DNA of 64,000 bases from JAENVU01 sp963765075 (lineage in GTDB: Bacteria; Actinomycetota; Acidimicrobiia; IMCC26256; JAENVU01): NCBI GenBank assembly GCA_963765075.1, contig CAVXVA010000008.1:62001-126000 (forward strand), read 5' to 3'. The notes beneath the pieces were generated by a model, which saw only the letters and a program-made list of their open reading frames with translations, was not told the origin of the DNA and did no database searches. Both the position numbers and the translations under genes were made by a program. Shown one piece after another: positions 15,656 to 26,238 of this stretch (positions are counted from its first letter, which is position 1; each line of letters starts with the position of its first letter).

Positions 15656-18600
15656 ATGGGCAGTGTCCGGCGTCAGACGTTGGTCGCGTGGGTTGTGGTC
15701 GTGATTGCTCTGGGTGGGGTGATACCGATCGCGGGCGTTGCCCACGCCGTGATCGGTTCGACGTCGGGGGCCATGGTGACCGTGGCCGCGCCGGCATCGA
15801 CCCTGCCGGGCGCGTTCGATTCGACCACGTCGATCTTCGCGTTCAACGAACGCCAGGGCGTCACGCTCGCATCGAGCCTCACCGTCCAGATCTCGACCCC
15901 GGGAACCTACGGACTGGGCGGTGTTGCAGGAACGACTCCGACGTCGGTCCCGGCCGGAACCGTGGTCGACAGCCACATGATCCACAACGACAACCGGACC
16001 GGTGGGGCGACCTTCCGGAGCGGGACCATCACGTTCCCGACCGACATTGTCGGTCTGCTGATCAACGCTACGAGCCTGAACTCGAGCGACCTGCTCGGCG
16101 CGCCGGGCACCGTGTACCCCGTCGGCAACAACAACCGGGGTATCGAGTTTCAAGTGACCTCGGGCGACATCGTGGTCCTCCCCGATATGCGTACGGTGCG
16201 CGTCGATCTGAATACGACGACGTCGGTCGATCAGATCCGGGTCCTGACGCGTCACAACTCGCCCCCGGTCGCAAATGCCGGGGGGCCCTACGCCGCGCTC
16301 GAGGGGTCGCCGGTGACGCTGGCGGCATCGGCGTCGGACACCGACGGCGACACGTTGACCAAATCCTGGGCGTTCAGCTGGACCGGGTCGGCGGGAACAT
16401 CGTGCTCCGCGACCGGAACGTCGACCCTCACGCCCACCATGAGCTGTGACGACAACACGCTCGTGACCGCGACGCTCTCGGTGAGCGACGGCGTGAACGC
16501 GCCGGCGACATCGATCGCCAACATCACCGTCGGCAACGTCGCACCCACGCTGGGCACCGTCACCGTCCCCAACACTCCAACCGCGCTCAGCACCGCAGTT
16601 CCCGTCAGCGTGCCGCTCACCGATGTCGGCACCCACGACACGCACACCGCCACGATCACGTGGGGCGACACGACGTCCTCGGCCGGATCGATCTCCGAGT
16701 CGGTGGGCACTGGGACCGCGTCCGGTGCACACACGTACGCGGCACCGGGGCTCTACACCGTGACGATCACCGTCACCGACGACGATCTCGGAACCGTCTC
16801 GGCCAGTAGTCAGGTCGCCGTGAACGGCCCGCCGACGGCCGACGCCGGTGGTCCCTACAACGGCTCCGAAGGGCTGCCGGTCGACCTGGTGGGGAGTTCG
16901 GTCGATCCGGAGAACGACCCCCTCACCACCGATTGGCTGTTCTCGCCGTACGGCCTCGACGCGGGTGGGACGTGTACCGCGATCGGTGATACCTCGCTGA
17001 TCCCGAGCATCACGTGCACGGACGACGCGGTGGTGACCGCAGATCTCAGTGCCAACGACGGCACCAACCCCGCCGTGTCGTCGTCGACGACGGTGACGGT
17101 CGACAACGAAGCTCCAATCCTCGGAGCGGTTGCGATCGATGCCGGACCGATCCCGACGGGTCAGTCGGTTTCGCTGGCCGCGCCGTTCACTGACGCGGGC
17201 ACGAACGACACCCACGTCGCGACCATCAACTGGGGCGATCTCACCACATCGACTGCGGTCATCACCGAGAGCGGTGGTTCGGGCATTCTGCAGGCGACCC
17301 ACGCCTACGCCAGCCCGGGTGCCTTTTCGATCAGCGTCGTGGTGACCGACGACGACTTGGGCGTCGATTCGGGAGCCACGTCGCTCATCGTCAACAGCCC
17401 GCCGACTGCCGACCCTGGCGGTCCGTACGTCGGCGCCGAAGGCGCCGTGCTCTCGCTTTCGGGCACGGCCACCGATGTTGACGCGGACGCGCTCACCACG
17501 ACCTGGACGTTCGCATCGACGGGTGATCCGGGAACGGTCTGCCTCGCTTCGGGAGCCGCGACCCTGACGCCCACCCTCGTGTGCAACGACGATGCCGTCG
17601 TCACCGCGACCTTGACGGTTGCCGACGGTGTGAACCCGGCGGTGGTCAGCACGACGACGATCACCGTGGGCAACAGTGCGCCGACGCTCTCGGTCCTCAC
17701 GGTGCCGAGTGGACCGGTGCCCCTCGGGATGGCCGCGGCCGCGAACCTCACGTTCGCGGATGCGGGCACCAACGACACCCACACCGCCACTGTCGACTGG
17801 GGTGACTCGACGTCGTCCACAGCAACGGTCATCGAGAGCGCCGGGATCGGTTCGGTCAGTGCCTCGCACGTGTACTCGACCTTCGGACTCTTCCACGTGA
17901 CGGTCACCGTGACCGACGACGACACTGCGGCCGTATCCGTGGCGGCGGACATCGTGGTGAACGGGTCACCGACTGCGGATGCCGGCGGCCCGTACGCGAC
18001 GACTGAGGGAACCGGCGTGGTGCTCGACGGATCGGCGAATGACCCGGACGACGGCACCCTGGACGTCGGATGGACGTTCACCTGGACGGGCGACGCAGGT
18101 ACCAGTTGCACCGCCACCGGTACCGACACCCTCGGACCGCTGTTGACCTGTAACGACAACGCGACCGTCTCGGCAACACTGACAGTCCGTGACCTGATCA
18201 ACCCGCCGGTGGTGCGCCACACGACGGTCGCCGTGGCGAATGTCGCCCCGACGCTGACCGCGGCCGTTCCGTCGGACACCGTGGTCCCGACCGGCGCGAC
18301 CGTCTCGGTCGGTTCGACCTTCGCCGATCAGGGGACGAACGACACCCACACCGCCACGGTGAACTGGGGCGACTCGACGAGTTCGTCGGCAGTCGTCACG
18401 GAGTCGTCCGGCGCCGGCACCGTGAGCGCGGACCACATCTATCCGATCCACGGTATGTACACCGTGACGGTGACCGTCACCGATGATAATGGCGGACTCG
18501 CCACGTCGAGCACCGTGATCGCGGTCAACGGGCTCCCGTCCGTCGGTGCCGGTGGGCCCTACTCCGGCGTGGAGGGCGCCGCGGTCACCTTGAGCGGCAA

Positions 18601-20779
18601 CGCGATCGACCCGGAAGCCGATGCCCTCACGGTGACCTGGACCTCCACGGTCTCGGGCGCAGACGCGGGAACGATCTGCAGCCTCACTGACGAGCACACG
18701 CTCACGCCGAATGTCACGTGTAGCGACGATGCACTCGTCACGGTCACGCTCGTGGCCTCGGATGGGGTCAACCCGGTGGTGACCGACGACGCAACGGTCG
18801 ACATCCACAACGCAGCGCCCGCGGTCTCCGCTCCGGTGGTGCTCCCCAATCCGGTTGCCGTCGGTGGAACCGTCGCGCTCTCGAGTGCGTTCACCGACCA
18901 AGGGATCAACGACGATCACACGGCTTCGGTGAACTGGGGCGACAGTTCGTCGACTTCGGCCACGGTGACCGAGACCCTGGGATCGGGCGGGACCGCCTCC
19001 GGGTCGCACGTGTTCACCGCGCCCGGGACCTACCTCGTCAGGGTGACCGTGAACGACAAAGACAGTGGCGTCGGCACGGCCACGACCCACGTGGTGGTGA
19101 GTGCGCCCCCAACGGTCGACGCCGGCGGGCCCTACTCCGGCGTCGAAGGCGCGGCTTCCACGCTGTCGGCGTCGGTGAACGACGCCGATGGGGACCCGCT
19201 CGTGCTCGCCTGGACGATCGCGTGGAGTGCAAGTCCCGGCACCATGTGTTCGGCGACGGGCACGTCGACCGCGAACCCGGCGGTGACCTGCGATGACGAC
19301 GCGGTCGTGACCGCCGCACTCTCGGTGAGCGACGGCTTGAATGCTGCGGTCGTCGATACCGCGACGCTGACCGTCGGGAATGCGTCGCCCACGGTTGGGA
19401 CGGTCACGGTGCCGGCGGGTTCGGTGGCGGTCGGGGCCCCGGTCGCCGTGTCGGCCACCTTCGCCGATGTCGGCACCCACGACACCCACACGACATCCTT
19501 CGACTGGGGTGACGCGGTCACGTCGGTCGGATCGGTGACCGAGAGTTCCGGGAGCGGTTCGACGAGTGCGACGCACAGTTACGGATCGCCCGGCACCTAC
19601 GCAGTGCAGATCACGGTGACAGATGACAATGGTGGCCAGGGCATCGCGAGCGGCACGGTCGTGGTCAACGGCGCCCCAACGGCCGACGCCGGGGGTCCGT
19701 ACGCCGGGGTCGAAGGATCACCGGTGACCCTCGCGGGCAGTGCGTCCGACCCGAATGGTGATCCGTTGGCGATCTCGTGGACCTTCGCACCGGCTGGTGG
19801 CCCGGGCACGGCGTGCACGGCGACCGGCGTCACGACCCTGGCCCCGGCGGTCACCTGCAACGACGACGCGGTTGTCACCGCGACGTTGCGAGTGACCGAC
19901 TCGGTCAATCCCACGGTCGTGCAGTCGGCGACGGTCACGATTGCCAACGTGGCACCCACCGTCGGTGCGTTGACGGTGCCGGTCGCGCCGGTGCCGCTCG
20001 GTAGCGCGGCGAATATCCTCACGACCTTTGCCGATGTGGGGCGGAACGACACGCACACCGCGACCATCAGCTGGGGTGATGCCACCTCGTCGTCGGGTGC
20101 GCTCTCCGAAGTTGCCGGGAGTGGATCGGTGACGGCATCGCACGTCTACGCGGCGACGGGCACCTTCGCCGTCCAGGTCACGATCACCGACGACAACGGC
20201 GGCACCGTCGTCGCGACCGCGACGACCGCGATCGTCGTGTACAACCGCAGCGCATCGTTCGTCACCGGCGGCGGCTGGATCGACTCGCCATCGGGTGCGT
20301 ACACGCCCACGAATTCGGCCGACGCCAACCTCGTCGGCCGAGGCAACTTCGGCTTCGTGGCCCGGTACGCATCGCCCACGGCGACGGTGCCGACGGGCCA
20401 AACCGAGTTCAACCTCCGGTTGCGCAAACCGCGCGGACCGGGTGACAACGGAGATGACCGGGGCCGGAACGGTGACCGGTGGGACGACGACCGCACGACG
20501 ACCCAGGCGCTCAACTTCCACTCGACCGGGTACGTGTCGCTCGTGGTGGTCGGACAGACCAGGGCGGACTACAGCGGGACCGGCACAGTGAACGGGGTGA
20601 GTGGCTACGAGTTCATCGTGTCGGTGATCGACGGCCGCAGCACGAACTCGCCGGACCGCTTCCGGATCAAGATCTGGAAGACGTCGACGGGATCGGTGTT
20701 GTACGACAGTCAACCGGGAGCCGCGAGCGACGCTTCCGCGACCACTTCGGTCGGAGGGGGTTCGATCGTCATCCATTGA
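15656..20779 (+). CDS. Secreted PKD-repeat surface protein
   Basis: A 1707-residue exported protein. The signal peptide covers residues 1-31 (RRQTLVAWVVVVIALGGVIP then cleavage after AHA). Residues about 35-200 form a unique N-terminal domain. Seven repeats of about 189 residues follow. Each combines a segment opening AGGPYxGxEG, containing two conserved cysteines and ending TCNDDAVVTATLTVxDG, with a PKD-type segment (NDTHTATVxWGD, then TVTVTDD). The final 190 residues (SFVTGGGWIDSPSGAY) are a separate beta-rich domain of a type seen at the ends of bacterial surface proteins. There is no LPXTG or membrane anchor, so it is probably released or wall-associated. ATG 15656 follows GAGGGGCG and directly precedes the signal peptide. 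Confidence 0.9.
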   Translation: MGSVRRQTLVAWVVVVIALGGVIPIAGVAHAVIGSTSGAMVTVAAPASTLPGAFDSTTSIFAFNERQGVTLASSLTVQISTPGTYGLGGVAGTTPTSVPAGTVVDSHMIHNDNRTGGATFRSGTITFPTDIVGLLINATSLNSSDLLGAPGTVYPVGNNNRGIEFQVTSGDIVVLPDMRTVRVDLNTTTSVDQIRVLTRHNSPPVANAGGPYAALEGSPVTLAASASDTDGDTLTKSWAFSWTGSAGTSCSATGTSTLTPTMSCDDNTLVTATLSVSDGVNAPATSIANITVGNVAPTLGTVTVPNTPTALSTAVPVSVPLTDVGTHDTHTATITWGDTTSSAGSISESVGTGTASGAHTYAAPGLYTVTITVTDDDLGTVSASSQVAVNGPPTADAGGPYNGSEGLPVDLVGSSVDPENDPLTTDWLFSPYGLDAGGTCTAIGDTSLIPSITCTDDAVVTADLSANDGTNPAVSSSTTVTVDNEAPILGAVAIDAGPIPTGQSVSLAAPFTDAGTNDTHVATINWGDLTTSTAVITESGGSGILQATHAYASPGAFSISVVVTDDDLGVDSGATSLIVNSPPTADPGGPYVGAEGAVLSLSGTATDVDADALTTTWTFASTGDPGTVCLASGAATLTPTLVCNDDAVVTATLTVADGVNPAVVSTTTITVGNSAPTLSVLTVPSGPVPLGMAAAANLTFADAGTNDTHTATVDWGDSTSSTATVIESAGIGSVSASHVYSTFGLFHVTVTVTDDDTAAVSVAADIVVNGSPTADAGGPYATTEGTGVVLDGSANDPDDGTLDVGWTFTWTGDAGTSCTATGTDTLGPLLTCNDNATVSATLTVRDLINPPVVRHTTVAVANVAPTLTAAVPSDTVVPTGATVSVGSTFADQGTNDTHTATVNWGDSTSSSAVVTESSGAGTVSADHIYPIHGMYTVTVTVTDDNGGLATSSTVIAVNGLPSVGAGGPYSGVEGAAVTLSGNAIDPEADALTVTWTSTVSGADAGTICSLTDEHTLTPNVTCSDDALVTVTLVASDGVNPVVTDDATVDIHNAAPAVSAPVVLPNPVAVGGTVALSSAFTDQGINDDHTASVNWGDSSSTSATVTETLGSGGTASGSHVFTAPGTYLVRVTVNDKDSGVGTATTHVVVSAPPTVDAGGPYSGVEGAASTLSASVNDADGDPLVLAWTIAWSASPGTMCSATGTSTANPAVTCDDDAVVTAALSVSDGLNAAVVDTATLTVGNASPTVGTVTVPAGSVAVGAPVAVSATFADVGTHDTHTTSFDWGDAVTSVGSVTESSGSGSTSATHSYGSPGTYAVQITVTDDNGGQGIASGTVVVNGAPTADAGGPYAGVEGSPVTLAGSASDPNGDPLAISWTFAPAGGPGTACTATGVTTLAPAVTCNDDAVVTATLRVTDSVNPTVVQSATVTIANVAPTVGALTVPVAPVPLGSAANILTTFADVGRNDTHTATISWGDATSSSGALSEVAGSGSVTASHVYAATGTFAVQVTITDDNGGTVVATATTAIVVYNRSASFVTGGGWIDSPSGAYTPTNSADANLVGRGNFGFVARYASPTATVPTGQTEFNLRLRKPRGPGDNGDDRGRNGDRWDDDRTTTQALNFHSTGYVSLVVVGQTRADYSGTGTVNGVSGYEFIVSVIDGRSTNSPDRFRIKIWKTSTGSVLYDSQPGAASDASATTSVGGGSIVIH
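16259..20243 (+). repeat. Seven in-gene repeats of about 567 bp
   Basis: The AGGPY-encoding motif recurs near 16280, 16850, 17417, 17984, 18551, 19124 and 19690, so the unit is about 565-573 bp. Copies are diverged at the base level but keep the cysteine pair and NDTHTA-WGD motif, which points to old duplication under selection rather than recent expansion. Confidence 0.85.
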
Positions 20780-20897
20780 TCCAGGGGAGATGAACTCACG
20801 GTTCCGGGCCGGGTGTGGGGCCTCGGTCCGAGGCGTTCGGAGTGCGGATCTGCCACACTGGCGCCAACCGTGGGCATCGCCCGCTTCTGGGGGAACC

Positions 20898-21818
20898 ATG
20901 CATCTCGTCCGTCGTCCGCTACTCGTTGCCGCGATCGCCGCGCTGAGCTTCGTTGCCGCTGGGTGTTACACGGTGCAGGCCAATGTCGCGGCCGACAACG
21001 GCTCGCCGGTGCCCTGGTTCTGTAACCCGGTGGCCGAGAACTCGGTGACCGGACCAGGGATGGGGCCGGTCGACTACTACGCCGGCGTCACGCGTGCGCC
21101 GTTGTCCTATGACCAGTGCAAGGGTGTTGGGACGATCCTCGACCAGGCGAAGGACTACGCGCAGCAGTACCCGACCCTCGGTGATGCCAAAGCCGCCGGC
21201 ATGCGCAACGGCTTCGACTTCATCGCGGGGATGGGCACCCACACCGGGTTCGGATTCGATCCTGCGATGCTCGCCGACCCGAGCTTCGATCCGCAGAACC
21301 CGATCTTCGCCGGGACGAACGTCGACGATGTGTTCGACCCCGCCTCACCAGAGTTCCTTCAGTACAACGGCAACGGCGACAGCGCGGTCCTCGTCGGTGC
21401 CGACTATTACGTGCGGACGACCACGGGCCAACCACCCGCCGGTCTTCCCGGGAACAACGACTGGTGGCACATCCACCCGACGCTCTGCGCGAACCCGACC
21501 ACCGGCACGGCCTTCGGTGTCAACACGACCGACCAGGGTTGTGCGAACCAAGGTGGCATCAACCTGCACATGCAGAACTACTACATGCTCCACGTCTGGA
21601 TCGTCGACGACCTCGAGTATCACGCCGATGTCCACGCACCGATGCACCCGTGCATCACAGGTTCCGGGGCGATCTTCGACATGAGCGACCCGTGCCACAC
21701 GTCGATGTTGCCGACGGCGGGTGCATCGCTCACGTCAGCGTCGGAGCAAAGTGCGACTGCGGTCAAACAGGAGCACGTCGGTTGCCCGATCGGCGAACTG
21801 GACGCGTCGCTCAACTAA
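20898..21818 (+). CDS. Lipoprotein with WHxH-LHVWIV motif domain
   Basis: A 306-residue predicted lipoprotein of unknown function. The lipobox FVAAGC places the lipid-anchored cysteine at residue 23. Residues 60-130 are mostly helical. The C-terminal third has a striking pattern: YYVRTTT (170-176), WHIHPTLC (190-197), a cysteine at 215, MLHVWIV (230-236), then HAPMHPC (246-252). A lipoprotein at 33696-35307 keeps the same order (WHRHEHLC, LHVWIV, FAPMNPDLC). The clustered His and Cys residues suggest a metal site. ATG 20898 follows GGGGGAACC. The stop codon overlaps that of the convergent gene. Confidence 0.8.
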   Translation: MHLVRRPLLVAAIAALSFVAAGCYTVQANVAADNGSPVPWFCNPVAENSVTGPGMGPVDYYAGVTRAPLSYDQCKGVGTILDQAKDYAQQYPTLGDAKAAGMRNGFDFIAGMGTHTGFGFDPAMLADPSFDPQNPIFAGTNVDDVFDPASPEFLQYNGNGDSAVLVGADYYVRTTTGQPPAGLPGNNDWWHIHPTLCANPTTGTAFGVNTTDQGCANQGGINLHMQNYYMLHVWIVDDLEYHADVHAPMHPCITGSGAIFDMSDPCHTSMLPTAGASLTSASEQSATAVKQEHVGCPIGELDASLN

Positions 21819-23899
21819 CTCGGTTGTACCAGCGAGTCGCAGAGCGGGGTCTTCGGGCGGAGTCGGGTGATCGAACCGGTGAATCGGGTCGGAACCTCTG
21901 GGAGCGTGGAGCGGCCGACGGTGACGTCGGTGAGCGGATGCAGGCGTTCGTCGATGATCGCGTTCGGTAGCCGGATATCAAGGCCGCGACGGCCGTCGAC
22001 CGAGACCGCGAGCGTGCCCCGGCCGCGACTCTTCCGAGTGGCGTCCATGGTGACCGTGACGATGTGCTCTCGGCCGCGGTCGATTTGCAGCGGTGATGTG
22101 GCGAACACGCCGTCGAAGGCGAACTGCACGCGACCGTCGCGTCGGACCCGCGTCGCGATCCACTGCGGTGTGGTCCGACCCCGACTGACCACGAGCGGTT
22201 GCCATCCGGTCGGGCGATCGGGGAATCGAACCCGCAACCGGAAACGGCCCGCAACTTCGCCGCCTTCGAGCGTGGTCCACGTACGGCCGTCCGACCAGTA
22301 CAACGCCGCGCAGTCGCCCTGGACGAAGACCGTGTCGCGGACGGGTGCGGGCACACGGTCGCCGTGTTCGATGCGGGGTCGGCCGAGCCCGAGCGATTCG
22401 TTCAGCGCGTATTGGAAGCCCACGAAGGCGGCGCGGTCGTGATCGGCGACGTCGCCGTCGAGTAGCCGCCCGTACATCACACCCAAGCCCACGTTGCACC
22501 AGACCGAGAACCCGAGGAGCCCGGCCAGGGCAATCGCCGTGACGCGTGGCGCGGTGATGGCGCGGGCGCGCTCACGCTCGCGTGCCCAGCGCACCACGAC
22601 GAGGAGCCCCACAACTGCGAGGAGCGTGGCGACGGGCATCAGGTCCGAGAGGTATCGCTGGGCGATGTAGGCGTAGGACAGGGTCGGGATCGTGGCGATG
22701 GTTGCTCCGATGGCGACGGCGCGGAGCGGGGCGAGCGATGGTCGCGCCGATTGCTGGCGCCGCACGATCGCGAACCCTCCAACGAGGCCCAGTGCCGTCA
22801 GGAACGGCATGGTGGTCGGCAGGCTCGTCGTCCAGGTCCATGCGGTCACGTGGCTGCCGAAGGTATGGGTCGGGTCGGCGAAGGTGATCCACGGGAACAG
22901 TGGGAGTAATCGGGGTGGCTTCAGCCCGAGGTATTGCCACGCGTTGGTCGGAATGAGGGAGGGATTGAACATCGATCCGCCGTTGGCCGCGAGGATGCGC
23001 CGGCTGTCGGGAAACACCTCGGTCGACAACTGGGCGTTGAACGGCAGCGAGAAGAGCGTGCCGAACTTGATGACGTTCACCCAGGCGTAGATCGCGACTG
23101 GGATCGCGATCGCGAGGGTGATCATCCAGCCCCGGACCGCAGGCGCGCGGCCGTCGCCGATCCCCAGCAGTCGGCGAGCAGCGGGCCAGTACCACGCAAG
23201 GAGGATCAGCCCGAGGGCAACGAGTGGTCCGGCGCCGACCGATCCGCGGCTCAGCAGCGCGGCGGTGGTGAGCGCGGATGCCGCGACGAGCCGTCGGGTG
23301 CTCGGCCCGATGGTGAATGCGACCACGGCGTCGATGGCGCCGAGCGCGAGCGCCGCGCCCCAGAGCTCGGCTTCGTGATACACCCACGACCGACTCGCCA
23401 GAAACGCCAAGACCGACCCTGCGCCCACGGCGAACACGAACGCGCCGACCGCCCACTGTTCGGCCCGTCCGATCGGTGCGGTGCCGAGCACGAGACGGCG
23501 GGTGCGGATGAGGAGTCGAGCCGTGAAGCCGAGCGCGACCGTGAAGGCGAGCAGCATCGAGATCTGGCCGAGGCGGCCGTCGTACTGATCGGTGAGCGCC
23601 ACGACCGGCATCCTCAGGAAGGCCGGGAGCGGGCCGAAATACTCATAGACCTTGCCGTTGTGCACGAAGCCTTCGACCGCGAGTGAGGCACGGGGAACGT
23701 CCCAGTGCCCGTGGAGCAGGCTCCGGGCTTGGACGTCGTAGAAGTCCCCGGCCGTCGGCGGCGGGGTCAGCAGTGAGAAGTGGCCGTTGAACGACACGGC
23801 GAGGAACACGAACACGGCGAGCGCGCCACCGATGGCGATCGGCGTTCGGTACCTGCGTGGAGAATCCGTCTCGGTGATGGTCCGGGCGGGATCACTCAC
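21815..23899 (-). CDS. GT39-type polytopic glycosyltransferase-like protein
   Basis: A 694-residue membrane protein with about ten to eleven hydrophobic segments to residue 480, then a soluble domain of about 200 residues. The first periplasmic loop (GDFYDVQARSLLHGHWDV, about 44-61) has the acidic residue and layout seen in GT-C/PMT-like enzymes, which transfer sugars from polyprenyl phosphates. The C-terminal region (LYWSDGRTWTTLEGGEVAG and later DRGREHIVTVTM) looks like a beta-sandwich that might bind carbohydrate. GTG 23899 is preferred because an earlier ATG would overlap the ABC ATPase; the gap is 13 bases. It is in line with the ABC genes, so a surface-polymer export and modification unit is possible. 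Confidence 0.7.
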   Translation of the reverse strand: MSDPARTITETDSPRRYRTPIAIGGALAVFVFLAVSFNGHFSLLTPPPTAGDFYDVQARSLLHGHWDVPRASLAVEGFVHNGKVYEYFGPLPAFLRMPVVALTDQYDGRLGQISMLLAFTVALGFTARLLIRTRRLVLGTAPIGRAEQWAVGAFVFAVGAGSVLAFLASRSWVYHEAELWGAALALGAIDAVVAFTIGPSTRRLVAASALTTAALLSRGSVGAGPLVALGLILLAWYWPAARRLLGIGDGRAPAVRGWMITLAIAIPVAIYAWVNVIKFGTLFSLPFNAQLSTEVFPDSRRILAANGGSMFNPSLIPTNAWQYLGLKPPRLLPLFPWITFADPTHTFGSHVTAWTWTTSLPTTMPFLTALGLVGGFAIVRRQQSARPSLAPLRAVAIGATIATIPTLSYAYIAQRYLSDLMPVATLLAVVGLLVVVRWARERERARAITAPRVTAIALAGLLGFSVWCNVGLGVMYGRLLDGDVADHDRAAFVGFQYALNESLGLGRPRIEHGDRVPAPVRDTVFVQGDCAALYWSDGRTWTTLEGGEVAGRFRLRVRFPDRPTGWQPLVVSRGRTTPQWIATRVRRDGRVQFAFDGVFATSPLQIDRGREHIVTVTMDATRKSRGRGTLAVSVDGRRGLDIRLPNAIIDERLHPLTDVTVGRSTLPEVPTRFTGSITRLRPKTPLCDSLVQPS

Positions 23900-23912
23900 G
23901 GGTTCACCGGGA

Positions 23913-24587
23913 TCAGCCGAGGAGGGTACGGATCTTCGGGAGGTCGACCGAGCCTTGGAACGCGACCTCGCCGTCGCGGAGGCCGATGCAGCGGCTCGCG
24001 TGCTCGAGGAACTCGAGCTGGTGGGTCGCGACGATGACGCACGCGCCACTCGCCGCCGCGTCGACGAGAAGTTCGGTGAGTGCCACTTGGCCGGAGGGGT
24101 CGAGCCCGACGAACGGCTCGTCGATCGCGAGCACGGAGAACGGACGCACCAGGCCGAGCACGAGCGACGTCTTCTGGCGCAGGCCCCGACTGAATCGAGC
24201 GGGGAGATCGTCGGCGCGATGTGCGAGTCCGAGCGTGTCGATCAGCGCGTCCGCGACCTCGGGCCATTCCTCGAAACCGTGGAGCCGACCGATGTATTCG
24301 ATGTGCTCGTTCACACTGAGGTCGTCGTAGAGCACCGGCTCATCGGGAATGAACGAGAGCTCGGCGCGGGCGTTGATCGATCCGGCTGCGTGCCCGGCGA
24401 CCGTGATCTCGCCGTCGGTCGGATCGAGCAGGCCCGCGGCCATGCGCAGGAACGTGGACTTCCCGGAGCCGTTGTGACCCACCAGCGCGATCAGCTCACC
24501 GGGCTCCGCCTTCATGCTCAATCCGTTGAGCGCGACGAGTTCGTCGTAGCGCTTCGCCACCTTGGTGGCGACGAGGGCAGGGCTCAC
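23913..24587 (-). CDS. ABC transporter ATP-binding protein
   Basis: A 224-residue single nucleotide-binding domain. Walker A is GHNGSGKST (about 38-46), the signature is a degenerate FSRGLRQK (about 132-139), Walker B is VLAIDEPF (about 151-158), and the switch histidine lies in VIVATHQLE. The short length and simple architecture fit CcmA-type exporter ATPases. The GTG start at 24587 overlaps the stop of the upstream permease by four bases (GTGA), so the two proteins are made together and form one transporter. The substrate is not evident. Confidence 0.9.
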   Translation of the reverse strand: MSPALVATKVAKRYDELVALNGLSMKAEPGELIALVGHNGSGKSTFLRMAAGLLDPTDGEITVAGHAAGSINARAELSFIPDEPVLYDDLSVNEHIEYIGRLHGFEEWPEVADALIDTLGLAHRADDLPARFSRGLRQKTSLVLGLVRPFSVLAIDEPFVGLDPSGQVALTELLVDAAASGACVIVATHQLEFLEHASRCIGLRDGEVAFQGSVDLPKIRTLLG

Positions 24588-26180
24588 GAGACGTCCGATC
24601 GTTGACTGCGAAGGAAGGTGATGATGCCGAATGCGATCACCAGCGCGGGCGTGGCCGCGGTGATGGCGTTGCCGACCGGGTCCGACGGCGGGCCCGTTTC
24701 TCGGGCCACGAGCAGCGGTAAGAACGCGAGGACGACGATCACCAATGGCGCGACCTGTTGGGCCATCAGCAACCCGGGATGCACCAGGCCCGTCGCCATG
24801 TTGCGATCCGGACGGCCGAGGTAGGCGCCGAGCGCCGCGGCGGCGGGGCCGGCCACGGCGAGCGACACCACGACGATGGCCCCGACAATGGGGGAGACGG
24901 CATGGGTTCCTGGCGCGGGTGAGCCGAACCGGTTCACGATTGCTCCGGCCCCGGCTCCGATCACGCCCAGGATGGCGATCAGCGCCGCCGGCGCGTACAG
25001 ATGACCGAGGGCGAGATCGCCGGCGGTGGTGGGGAGCCCGGCCCCGCGGTCGGGATGGTCCATTTCTTGGGCGAACCCCTCGACGGCATCGAGCGCGACC
25101 AGGTACGCCGCGATCCCGGCGACTGCGAACAGGGGGGTGGTCCCCATCGAGCGCGGCCGAGCATGACGCCCCGGTGAGGGCGGTGAGGATCAGGACGCGG
25201 CTCACCCGCGACCCCGGCCAGCGCAGGATCCCGTGCCAATCGCGACGCCACATCGCGCGGCCCGTCGGTGGCGCCGGACGGAGGCGGATCCAGGGTCGCC
25301 GACGAGAGATTTCGTGGGAGAGTTGACGGCGCAAGGTGATGACGGCGCGGAGGTCTTGGATGGTGGCGGCGAAACGTAGTGCTCGCACCAGTTGGGCGCG
25401 ATGCAGTGCGGGTTCCAACGAGATGCCGCCGGCGCGCAGGAGACCGATCGCGATCATGATGGCGACGGCGGCGGCCCCGGCAATGGCCAGAAGGTTGGCG
25501 TCGAGTGGCAGCAACGCGACATGACCGAGCCAGGTGGGTGGTGAGGTCGAGCCGTTGAGCACGACGTCGAGGCCGGACCAGAGGACGAGTGCGCTGCCGA
25601 TCCCCAACGCCGCGAGTTGCCCGAGTCGGAACACTCCCGCGACCAGTGCAGCCCCCCAGGCCGCCAGGGCGAGCGCGACACCGAACGCCACGCCGGTGAG
25701 TAGCCACGACGCAGTCTCGGGGTGGGCACCGCCCAGCCGTGGCGCCGCGACGACGCCGACGATGGCACCGGCCACCACCCCCATGGAGAGCACGCCGCGC
25801 AGCTGGCGGTAGGCCGCGCTGCGAACGACGATCCCGCGGTCGACCGGTGCGAGGAGCACGTTCTGGACGTCGGCGGCTTCGAACGCGAGCGGTCCGCCGT
25901 GGGATCCCGAGCGCAAGCCGATGCCCACCGTGAGCGCCACGAGGATGCCCACGATTTCCGGCCCATGGTCCCGCACCGCGTCGACGGTGTTGCGGCCGGC
26001 GGCGGTGTCGCCGACGATGAAGGCCAGCGTCATCAGCGCGGCGATCGACGAGATGCCGACCACGTAGGCCCGGTAGAGCGCATCGACCCAGTCGAGGTGT
26101 CGGAGCCGTTGGACGCGGCGACGGGTTCGTAATGCCCGCAGCCCGTCGCGCATGGACACGCGATCAAGGGTGGCAGTCAC
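24584..26180 (-). CDS. ABC transporter permease, single frameshift
   Basis: The partner membrane protein of the adjacent ATPase, with about 530 codons in two frames. The N-terminal part from GTG 26180 has a cytoplasmic basic start (LRTRRRVQRLRHLDWVD) and six or seven hydrophobic segments (VVGISSIAALMTLAFIVG and others). After TALTGASCSAA near 25155 the sequence continues one base out of frame as GTTPLFAVAGIAAYLVALDA. It ends in further membrane segments at 24584. The break is next to a GGGG run. The protein resembles large ABC-2-type permeases but no family motif is strong. A start at ATG 26153 is the alternative. Confidence 0.7.
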
Positions 26181-26238
26181 GGTCGCCGACGCTACAAGCC
26201 TGATTCCTGATCGGTAGCGCCGGGCGGCGAGATCTCGG

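Noticed and set aside
15608..17896. A 762-codon minus-strand frame across the PKD gene
   Set aside because: It mirrors the repeat structure of the plus strand, is extremely rich in Arg, Gly and Val, and lacks any domain; the PKD frame has signal peptide, RBS and repeats.
20790..20897. An upstream extension of the WHxH lipoprotein gene to 20790
   Set aside because: The extension would put 36 residues in front of a clear lipoprotein signal peptide; ATG 20898 directly precedes it.
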